Assembly: GCA_032622095.1 (NCBI GenBank)
Contig: CP136064.1
Coordinates: 115,308,004-115,372,003, forward strand
Direction of reading: 5' to 3'
Length of the DNA: 64,000 bases
Source of the DNA: Siphonodentalium dalli
Taxonomy: Eukaryota > Mollusca > Scaphopoda > Gadilida > Siphonodentaliidae
The notes under the pieces were generated by a model. It saw only the letters and a list, made by a program, of their open reading frames with translations, searched no databases and was not told where the DNA came from. Shown here piece after piece: positions 40,201 through 52,200 of the stretch; the stretch's first letter is position 1, and the number at the start of each line of letters is the position of its first letter. A program made the translations under genes and the position numbers.

Positions 40201-43200
40201 AGCAAATACTTACTTACCACCGCTGAAATTGAACAAAATTTGGGGTGGGCTTAAACACGAATATACCCCTGTGCATGGAATTTGGCCAAAATATATGGGT
40301 GGGCTTAAACACGGGCATGGGCTTTGAACCGGGTCAGTACGGTATGCTTATTTCACACGTTGAGTTAACAATGGTGTCTTAATTCACATAGATTTGGCGC
40401 ACTGACAGTTTGTCTTTACGTCAGTTATTGTGCTGAGTTGGACTCTGTTTTTACAACCATTGTCCAAAAACTAATTCGATATATGTACATGATGGTGCTG
40501 TATAGCCACCATAAGAGTTTGAATCAATCTTCCACAATGAATGAGCCATCACAATACTACAGCGAACAGAGTTGAATTTAGACCAGAAAGTTAAAAATTT
40601 AAAGATCTCGAGTCTACACCTAAGCCAACCTAGAAAGAGCTCAGCATAAAGTATGGCATCGGCAGATCAACCATCAGAGACATATTCAAAAACCGCGACA
40701 CGACAATGCAACTTCACCACAATAACACCACCGGCTACCGAAAATGAGCTATATGACCAATCAGAAATACGATTTGTAGTTGATTTTCGTAGTTTATTCA
40801 ATAAAGTCACATTAATCAATAATGTGGTGTTTCTGTCTCGGTAATGGTGGCAATATATTTTGATCGTGGTGCGATTTTCTGTAAACAGAACACCTCTCTA
40901 ATCTGGACGGAAGGGCCCGTCCAAAGTGTGTTAAGTTTTTAGAGATTTTACTGTACTAGTATCATTCAGCTGATAGATACCTCAATGGTAGTCCCATTAC
41001 CACCCTAAATTTAGGCTAAAGAGGCTTCCCAATAATATGACTCCACCTATATATGTTATTCAGTCCTACCCAGGAGACAAGAGACCGATTTCTCTCACAC
41101 CCGTATGCACTCAAACTTTTTAATTCATGGGTGCTAAAATTCACACTCATCACTCTTATCAAAATGCTTTATATGGTGACTGTAATAATTGATTCAATAT
41201 ACAACTATTAGGTTTATATAGATCCTTTCCCTTCTCAGATTAATTATGGGCATGTGAAAACAGGTTTATCCCACAATGACATTTTGTTTGCAAAAAACCC
41301 AACGTACGATTATATTACGGGTGCAATTACTGTGATTTCAGAAATTCAGGAGCAAATAAGTTCTCTTGTCGTGTTTTCCTCATGGGAGGGACTGGGGTTA
41401 TTGCATTTTATTATCATCAAAGATGTTTATCTTCTAACTTTCTGTCTTGATTCAGAGGTCTAAAATAATGTTGAGTCAGAGAGGCCATTCAACGTGAGGG
41501 TTATGGTTTATTTTCATTGTTCTGGGACAGAAAATCTTACTATTTTTAGAGCATTCCATCAAAAATGTATTTATCTTTTTAATCTTCTATTTTTAGAGCA
41601 TTCCATCAAAAATATATCTATCTTTTTAAACACTTTCAAGTGGAATATGTGTAACACCAGATGTTTGTCCTGTATATTTATTTTTATATCCCCACTTGTT
41701 TATCAGGAAATCTTGGTTTTTGTCCATCCTCGCTTCTGAATTAAATTTGGTATGGAGGTTTGCCATTATGGCTGCTTTCCATTCCAGAGTTTTCATTCTT
41801 TGTTTATTATACCCCCCACAACGAAGTTAGGGGGGTATATTGGAATCAGCTTGTCCGTCTGTTGTTCGTCCGTCCGTGGACACAAATTTGTCCGGAGTTT
41901 TTCTCAGTCGTTTTTTGATCAATTTCCGTGAAACTTGGCACATACATCAACCACCAAGGGAACCTGTGCACCTGCGATTATGACCTCTGTCGGACTTTTT
42001 TTGGTGGAGTTATCCCCCCTTTTTCGACTTAGAAAATTTTCGCAACATGTATAATTTTGTCAGAGCTTTTATTCCTACATTTTTATGTCAATTTTTTAAA
42101 AACTTGGCACAGATATTTAGTACCATGGGAACCTGTGCACCTGCGATTATGACGGCTGTCGACATTATTTGGTGGAGTTATCCCCCTTTTTCGACTTAGA
42201 TATTTTTTTGAAACATGCATAATTTTGTCCAGTACCATGGGAACCTGTGCACCTGCAATTATGATGTCTGTCCAACTTATTTTTTGGAGTTATTCCCCTT
42301 TTTCGACTTATCGTATTCTCGCGGGTATAAGCCCACTTTCGGGCATAAGACCACCCCAGTATTTTCACCAGAAGTAAGTTTTCCGGGGTATAAGACCACC
42401 CCCTCCCTAGCCCTAACCATAACCCCTCCAAAACGGGTTTATATACCAGTATTTGAGAAAAATAAAGATGATTTATGTTACACTGTGTCTTGTTTCTTGT
42501 GTTCAATTAATAACTGGCGGGTAGGCCTATATTATTGACGTTCATCGATGGTGACAGGTGTCGTACTGAGTGTATGGAAAAGATGAATACAAGAAACTAT
42601 ATTCAAGGTTAGATTACTTTTGAAATTTGAAAACAATAAAGAAGATTTTTGTGACATTGTGTCTTATTTGTGTTCAATTATTAACCGGCCGGGTAGGCCT
42701 GTTTTACTGACGTTCAATCAACGTAAAAGATCAATGGAAAGAAACTATTGAAGGTAATTAAGACTGTGTCCTGTGTAAGTTTGTGCTGACAATGTGTGAA
42801 CAATAGGTGAACTGCTGTCACTGCTTTGTGTGTCCTTTGTTGTCACATTTCAAAGGCGGTCCGGTGTTGTTTTAGTCATTCCACTGTAAGCCATGTTCAT
42901 ATGTGCAATGTGGGTTTCAATCAAAACATATGATCGGTATAAATACTGAGTAACTAACCCCAGATCTTCAGTTCTTTATTTGTTCACAATGCCTCTCCAA
43001 CGTAAATCTTACACAATTGCTGTGAAAGTGACTGTGATCGAGTGGTTTCGTGATAACGGCAGGAATTTCTCCAAAACCGAACGTGAATGGGGAATTTCGC
43101 GGAAGCAGATTCGATCTTGGGAGCACGATTACGCTAAATATACTTACTCATCCATCGTCCAACGCCATATTTTCGCCAGTCCAGGTGATGACATCCGAAA

Positions 43201-46200
43201 TACTCAATTTTTTCCGGGGTATAAGACCACCCATGCCTTTTCAAGCTATTTATTCCCTAGGCCCCCTGGTCTTATACCCGCGAGAATACGGTAGAACATT
43301 TTTGCAACATGCATAATTTTGTCTGAGCTTTTATTCCTACATTTTTCGGTCAATATGTTTAAGATTAGGGTTAGGATTGTGCACATGCAATGGGAACTGT
43401 TATTTTATTAATTTAACTTAATGTTTACTGACATGTGAAACATCTTAGTATTTTAAAAACACAGGGGGTATCCTTAGACCCATTGGGACGGTCAGACCTC
43501 TAGTTTAATATTTGGATTCCATCTCTTGCCCATATTTCAATTTATCACCGTGGGGGTATGCTATCACCCGAGGTGCAACTATTGTTTTTTGGGGGAATAA
43601 TTATGCAAACAGTGTCTTCAAAATGAGTTTTAGAGAAACTGTTGTTGGAAGAGAAGGTCCATTTTAAATTACCCTTTGCCTTTGGTCACTATATTGATTA
43701 ATGGATATACAGTTTGATTTATATTATTAAAATATATGTGTATATTTCCATGTTTACAGCTGGACTTGATGTACAGAGTGTTTACACCCCAGTCTACATC
43801 AACCGACCACACAGCCAACAAGGACAGTCTCATGTAAATATCCAGCAAAGTGTATCATCTCAACATTTCACAATTAATACATGTGCGATCATGATGTGAG
43901 TCAGTCTCTTTAAAAACCAGTTCTGGCTTTTTGAAATATCTGGGAGGGCTAAACATACAGGCGACATATATATATATGCATCATTCATTAACCTCTTCGC
44001 TGCTATGATGCTCGTAACTATTACGGATGTAAAAGTGCACATCGTGTGCTATGTGATCCGTAGTAAGCTATGGACCTACTTCAGCACACTAGCAGTAGGC
44101 AATTATTCATAGCTGGAGATTCAGAGATTTGTGCATCGGAATAACTGTATCTCGAAGTTTCAAATAGTGTATGATGTGCCATGATTCTGAACAATAATTT
44201 AACCTTTCATGCAACTGAGTCAGTTTTATGGTTCTTGTGATGTTCCCATAATATTTTTTCACTTGAAAATGGCAATAACGTAAACAGCCCAGCACACGAC
44301 GTCATAATGTCATATGGCAGCAAAGAAGTTAAATTAGTCACAATCTAGGAGACATGATTTTCGAGGTTTTATCAATATATGATATTTATTACTGATTATT
44401 CAATCGCATCCTGTTGTTTTATAAATACTACTAAATTGTACAATTCCCACACACATTTACTACACCATGCATGCGTTCCATATTTGGAAACCATTTATCA
44501 TGCCATCTTGGAAAAGCCCTGTCGTCCTAGAAATCAATTCTTTAACACAGTTCCGCAGACATAAATCTGTTAAGATTGTCGTCGGTTTTTAAGGAGAGTC
44601 TGGATGTGAGCTAATCTATGAAAATCATTGTAAATATCTAAATTCATGAATATTCAATCTACGGAGGTGCACCAATAAATAAATGCTGGGAATTCATCAT
44701 CATCAGAAGTAGAAGATAGTTGCTGACCTTTGTCCTCAGAACAGGGGTGGTTGGAGTGGCATCTACAGGATAACTGGAAAATTATGGACAATTGATAAAA
44801 TTTGGATTGTTCTATCTTTATACTTGTCAAATGTATGTTGCGATGGGATAACATGGGGTGGTGACAACCGTGGTGTTATATATTGCTAAAAATTTTGTTT
44901 GAGTTAGATCCAGAAATGACTGGAAGTCAGACATTTTGAATTCATGAAGCAGGTTTTGAAGTTAGAATTTCTCTAGCTGGTCTCACATGATCATATTTTA
45001 CCCAAGCTAGATTTCTGAAGATGGTGTTGTGTTGTCAAATGGATGGATATTTAAAAAAGTTATTACAGCTTTTTAAATCCATTTATCCCAAAAGTAGCGG
45101 CTGAAAGAGTTCAGGGTTCTCGTGGGCCTTGGATGCAAGGAATGGTCTGGAATTCAATGAGGGGACATTCAATGCCTGCAAAACCTTGAAATTGCACAGA
45201 GCAGCCTTGAATTGATAACACAGACCCTTCAAGCAAGTGTATTTTAATTTCATGCAAATTTACAGTAATACTCCCTGACTGTGATCACATTTTTTTTAAT
45301 AAACACGCAATGTATCCAGTGTTTATCATTGGTAATCTTTTCTGCATTGCCAGGTTATGCTGTGTGCTCAGCCAAATGGAAGAATCCGTGCATAGAAGAT
45401 ATTTTCAGACTTTCATGTGTTCATTTTTCGATAGCAAAAATGTTGAAATCTTCTTACATTTATTTCGGTCATAATTGGGCCAAATACAAAATATTATTCG
45501 AGTCTCAGACACCCAAGCATTTCAATTTTTTTTTTTATAATTATTTTGGTATGTTTTTACCAACTTGTCCATATGTATTGAGCATTAATTGCAACATACA
45601 TGAACTCTTAGCATACCTCTGTGATTGATAGATTGACTAGCATGTATACACATAGAACATAAAGAAGATGACCACATTGAAGAAAATTATTAGCTGATCA
45701 TCATAGTCTGGTGTATACTTATTGTAACTCCAGAACAATTGAAAGGCACTGGAGGAAATTTAGGATCATAGGTTATAATAATGGAGATGTGTCAATTTAT
45801 AGACAACAATAACAACTGTGAATAGTCAGGGCATTTGAACATTATTGATAATCCCTATGTCATATACTAGTAGCACAATGTAATTTTATATATCAGATTA
45901 AATGAGTATATATGCAAACAAAGTTCCCTCTACATTTTCCAACTATTACTAGATAAGGGAAGCTATCATGATCCATGTTTACGATGTGCGCAAAAAAATA
46001 GAAAATTAAATTAAAGCCCGCCCTTCCTACCTCCATCCCTCCCTCATTGATTCAGAAAAAAAAAATGTCAATCATAATGTGGAAATTCAAGTCATGATTA
46101 CATAGTGCCAAGTACACAGATTGGCTTGTTCCCATAGTATCAGACAGGTATTCTGCAAAATGCAAATTGTGTCAAAGTTGACTCAAACTTCAAGTTTTAA

Positions 46201-49200
46201 CCTTGAACACTGTCCCAAAAATGGGAAAGGTGGTGTTTCACTCTCATGAAATCAGACAAACATAGTATGAAAATAATGTAAGCGAAATAGTAATATAACG
46301 ATTGAAGCCACCTAAAAATATACTATTCCTATATTGTTTTTGTGAGACCCACATGTGTGGGTAAACTAAAGGGGATGCCCAATCGACACTTGAGTAGTGA
46401 GTTCATGGCATACCATAATTTCTGTACAAGTTCAGATGTTGCACATTAATATTTGGCAACACAAAGGAAGGTGTTGCATATCCTTGAAAATCCTTGAATT
46501 CAGTTTAGATAGGGCATTGAAAACCTCTGAAAAGGCTGCAAAACAGCCTTGAATAACCTTGAAATTGACTCATCCTTGACATTCTATGCTATTTTGATTA
46601 TTTTTTTCCTTTTGATAGCCTAATCATCTTTATGTATATTGAAATCTTATTGGTTTATTTACAGTATTTTGACAAAGAGAGTAGTAGAGAAACACCACAA
46701 CAAAAAAATCAAAACAACAAACCAATGAGTGAGTTCAATTTTTCTCTGTAAACTTCATGTTTTTATTTTGAATACATATTATAAGCTGTTTGTTTTATAC
46801 ACAAAATAAATACCACAAGCGCCTGAAGATGTGTGTTGGTCCGTTATCATGGGCTTACAGTCAAGTGATACCATACAAAGTGATACCCTAATTGGTCAAA
46901 TCATACCCAAGATGGCCGAGTCATTTGATACCATTTTGAGTCAAATGGTGGCAGACTTTGGTTGGGTCTGGCTCAAAATTGCTGATTATCAAGATGGTCC
47001 ATGTTATCTCAGTAGTCCTTGGCATTTGATAATGAATTTTTTCTGTCTGCAGACTTCTCCAGTGTGACACTAAGACAATATCTGCAATTTTGCACAAAAC
47101 ATTGGCAGGCTCTGAAATTTGCTGACAAAAAAGCCCACAAAATTTATTTTTACCTTAATTGGCATTTGTCTCGGCTCAGCCAATAGCCAACGCTAATTAA
47201 CAGGGCTGAAATTGTGTGATTCGTTTACAATATGTAATTCAGATCAAACACAAAGTTTGGACATTATGCAAAATTGGTAGGCTTATTTGAGACAAAATCC
47301 ACACATGACTGTCTATGTGGGAAATTATCGGCATTTATGAAGAATGTAAATTTTTTATAGTGGATCAAAAGAGATGCCCCTATTGTGTCAAATGTGGTGA
47401 CATTTTGATTAGCCTCTCTGTAGGCTATCATGATTTTGCAGCAAATCTACAGTTTGATAGTTTGGTGCAAGTTGGGAAGAGAATTTGGTTTGCTGAGTAG
47501 GTAGCAATTTTTGATGTTGATAAAAATGAAGCATGAAATTCCAATTTGTAAAACCTGTTTATTATTCTACCAGATACTTCTACTGGCTGCAGACACAAGT
47601 GTTTGAACAAAGCATTTTGTGGACATGCTTGCTGTGAAGAAACCACCAAAAATGTAACACCTCTGAACAAGAAAACTAATAGGATGGATATTAAAAGCCA
47701 GCCATCCCCGTGGGTACAGAGAAATCCTCCAAATATAGCGAACCTTAAGGTAGATATATATGTAACAAGTTACAACCCTGATAATTTCAGAGAAAATTTG
47801 CTGAAGTGCAATCCAATTGCACTGAGATGCTATTCAGTTGTGCTGAAACATAGTTATTATTACTACCCTGTCATATGCAGGCTAGTAAGCCCTACGAAAG
47901 ATATTTTGAATCATTAGACTTCACTATTAATCAGTTGGGTTATAATAGAAATAGACAATAGACATCATTGGTGTCCTTCTCGTATGGTTACCAGATGATA
48001 ACTTTAGTTATAGTTATCTGACTATTTAAAAATTTGGTATATGGATTGTTCACATTATTTTTAGGGGATTATAGAAATGACCTCCGTACATCCGTCCATT
48101 CGTAACACATTATGATTATCTTCAATGTGTAATCAACTCCTCCCACTTCAGGATATTGGTACCCATATATTGCTAATGAACAACATGTATATGGAATTAT
48201 GGATGAAGAAAAAAACAATTTTCACACACTTATTCCCCCTTTCTTGACACAGAAAATTTATAACCATTTTGATTTTGTGTACCTTCATTGTGTAATTAAC
48301 TCCCCGCAACATGTATATGGACGATGGAAAGAGTAATTTTTCACCTTTTTTGGATACCTTCCTTGTGTAATCAATTCCTCCCAGAATTTTGAATGTAGAA
48401 ATTGAAAGATTGGGTTATTGTTATTCATATATTGCTAATGTGCAACATGTTTATTGACAACAGTTATTCCTCTTTCTTGACTTTTTTACAAAGTTTTATT
48501 TGTGTTGATTCCGGAAAAGCCAACCTCCTAACAAACCCATATTTTTATCTGGGGAAGTGTGGTCGCCGACCTTTCAATTAATTTGGACAGGGTTCACTAT
48601 TTTACGGGAAAATAATTGTATCATAGCATGATTCAATTGTGCTTTATGCAATAATTTGATTGCACTTCAGTGCAACAGTTAGGTTTAGCTTCAGTACAAT
48701 TCAGTTGCGCTTCGATCGTGTTTCAGCAGGGACCAGACTAGAGGTTTCAAATTTGGAGGTCACTTCTGCCTGTTTGGTTAATAGGTAGAAGTGGACTGTT
48801 ATCAGGGAGAAGAAACAATGGCTGAAATTCAATTTACACCCCAACATCAGCCTTCTATGATCCAATAAGTATTATTCAACACAAGAGCCCATTTATAAAA
48901 CCATTATAGTGAGTAAGAACATCATTATAACAAATAAATGTACTTAAAACATGCTGTTGGGACATATGCATACTGGTACATATGTATATGTGAGAGAAGT
49001 CACTTCTCTGTGTGACAAACTAGGGGGAAGTGGCTCATTTTAGGGAGAAGATTATCCCAAGTCGCTCTCTAGGCTGCTCCTTGTGATTCAGCATAATTGA
49101 ATTGCACTTAAGTCTAATTTATATTAACAAATGTGAATTTGGCCTCCCATATGCTCTTGCTTTCAGATGAGGAAGTTGAGTAGTGATGCTGGCTTTGAGA

Positions 49201-52200
49201 ACAATACAGCTGGAAATTATTTTAATGAAGGCTATCTTCCTGATATCCCTGCTTATGACAGAGGGCCCAATCCTGACAACCCTGCCTATGGTAGAGGGCC
49301 AGAACCAAACATTAATCCCAAAACATTGAGAGTCCAACAAACTCCATCCTCTGCCAGTGTAGGCTGGACTGAGCTGAACTTCTATCAACAATATCGGCAA
49401 GAATTGGCTGAACTTCCAGGTATAGACTCTGTCTAAATGATTTTCTTGCTTTCGAATATTTATATACATGAAAGTATCCTTGAAAAGTCCTATAAATCCC
49501 ACAAAAAAGGTCTATATTAGTCAGTTTATTGTCCCCCGAAAATGTTTTTCGGGGACCATAGAAATAACTGGTGGTCGGCCCGTCCGTCCATCTGAGATGG
49601 TTTGCACATGATAACTTTAGTTTTAGATATCCAATTGTATTCAAATTTTGTATGTAGATTACCAACATTAAAGTACAGGTAAAATTTGAATTTGGGTTCG
49701 GTCCACCAATTTTTACCAGAATTGCTCTTAACGAAAAGTGGCTGGAAAATAAGAAATGCAAACTTTTGAGGACCCCCTACTTTATTTGAAGTCTTGAAGA
49801 CACCACATGCTGAAATGATATGATCTCAATATTAACCGAGGGTGTGACCAAAGGTTAGTTTTTTCAGGATATACACATGTGTTGGTACCCGAAAGCCTAT
49901 ACCGTGTGGCACTCCAAAATAAGCGACTGGCAAATTATCACCTGTTCACGACATGATCATCGATATAGAAACATAACTATCATAAGTCACGATACAATGC
50001 ATCCAAAATTGTGTTTATCTCAAACAATCTGTTGTTAAGGGTACCTGAAAATCTATTAAAATGTGCTCACTAAAATTAGGCCGGTTGGTGCAAAGACGTT
50101 CAACGTAGTTATCTGTTAAACATAAAACCTGTTAACTATATGCGTATATACTAAATTTACTATCTAACTATCCCAATACATTGACTTTCCTGATTTTTTA
50201 GAAGCATGGAAGTGGTTTGTGAACAGTTAATGTCAATTAATACATTAATATTCCACAGAATTGCCAAATTTATCAATCAATATACAATGTAGCATTATTT
50301 GGCAATAAAACCTACAGTCTACACAAGATACTTTGTTGTTGGTAGCTGAACATATGTTATTTTTAACAACTTTGACCCTGTTGGTTTATACAAGCTGACT
50401 AATGGCTATAGACTGACTTCAGAACTTCAAAGGACAAAATGTCCATGTTTACAATGCAGTCTACAATATCCTACATATTTTGTGACAGGTATCTTGATAA
50501 ATTTTGTATTGTGGCACAAGATTATCATTACACGTCTAGCTTTTTTTCATAAAACCTCACCAGTGTTGTAATTGATTTATAGATAATAATGATGCCGCCT
50601 TACCAACTGAATCAGGGTATGGTGATTACAACTGTAGCAATGAAGACAACAACGTTGATAGCAATATGCAAAACTCAAAGTGGATGGTTCACGGTAATTC
50701 TGTGAACTATACTGAAGACAGTTCAGATTTCAATGATCCTCTGGTGGGAAAGGATGAGAATTTACAAACAGGCCTATCAGACCGAAGTTATATGAGATTT
50801 GGTTTTCAAGAATCGCTTGTGGATGGAAACTACGATGATTTGGAACCAACTATAGATTTGGATAACAGTTTGCAGTTGGATGGAAGGTATGCTAGTAATT
50901 GATCTAGGGCAATATTGGGAAAAGTTATAAAACTTATATTGGATTCTGGCATATTGAGTTTGAGATATAAAGGTAAAAATGTCATACAGATAGATTTATC
51001 AGATTACATAATTCAATAATAGACTTTTGGGTCATGAAATGGTCTGAATATCTTGACTTGAACTTCTGTAATTTGGGAGATGGGGGTAACTAAAAAGCCT
51101 CCCCACCTCCTTTTTTCCTGCTTGATAATGTGGGAACACATTTATTGTCAATGTCCTTTGACTTCAACAAACATTATTTTCGCATAGTGGCCAATTATGT
51201 TTTCGTTAAAGGCCCACTTAATTTTCAAACCACCAGATCACATTAAATAAAATATATGCCGTATTATATACCATTTGAAAGATGAATCTCCAAAACATTG
51301 TATTATCAACTTATTCGGTGTAATAAACTGTGAATATGTTGTTTTTGTTGAGGTACCGACATGTGTTCTATAAAAAAAATAATCATTGACTCGAAAATGA
51401 AATGGGCCTTTAATGTCAATTTTCAGTTTCAATGGGTGTGACTATGGAAGTTTTGACTTGACATCAGATGATCCAAGCCTTCCTCAGTTGAAGATGACTC
51501 AGCATCCTAATAGAATTAATTATAAATCCGAGAGCCCTGATTACATATACATAGACACTGCTTCTGAAATTATGGAGCTAGATTATGAAACCAAGAGCCC
51601 TCACTATGGAACCAAGGACCCTGGCTGTTGGAGTGTAGATAATGCTAAAGATGTGCCAGATGTTGGATCAATGATGTCACAATTCAGAAAGCGTTCTTAT
51701 TCAAAAAAGAATACTTGTGAATCAAATTACACAAGTATATTCACTGATGATGATACTTATGGTCCGAGCAGACATAAGAATGCTTGTGATGATGTTGCTT
51801 ATCATTCGACCAAACATCAGAACACTAATGATAAAACTGATAATGATACTACTGATGGTGAGAGAATATACAAGAATGCTGATGATGATGCTTATTGTCC
51901 AAGCAAACATAAGAACACTGGTGTTGATACATATGGTGAGAGAATATATAATAAAACTGATGATGGAGCTTATGGTTCATGCAAACAAATGAACTCTGAT
52001 GATGATGCATATGGTCCAAGCAATCATAAGAAAACTGACAACGATACTTACAGTCCGAGCAGATATAAGAAGACAAAGCAGCCTGCTAAGTTTGGTCATG
52101 TGATTGCTTGGGTGGCAAATACACCAGGAAGAAACAGCTCACAGGAATCAACAAATTCTCATCAAAGGTATTAACTCTTCCTTACTTTAACCCTTTCAGT

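Larger units (their letters stand above)
38629..40953. mobile_element. Degenerate pogo/Tigger-like element with nested insertion
   Basis: Starts CAGTAAAACTACTGAATCC and, reversed, ends CAGTAAAATCTCTAAAAAC, with TA at 38627-38628 and 40954-40955. Blocks such as ccggaacctctctatttcgaa near the left and acctctctaatctggacgga near the right are typical of pogo/Tigger ends. The original length was about 0.9 kb; a 1431-bp element was added inside. Confidence 0.78.
41808..43505. repeat. Pearl-like element split by a pogo-type insertion
   Basis: Close copy of 35088-35875: caacgaagttagggggg, gtccgtccgtggacacaaat and three cores. It is interrupted at 42311-43291 by another transposon, then resumes with aacatgcataattttgtctg and ends ggtatccttagacccattgg...cctctagttt. 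Confidence 0.85.

Noticed and set aside
51717-51992. Alternative-frame open stretches in exon 22 on both strands
   Set aside because: They are by-products of the tandem repeat; only the HFM1 frame is consistent with flanking exon phases.
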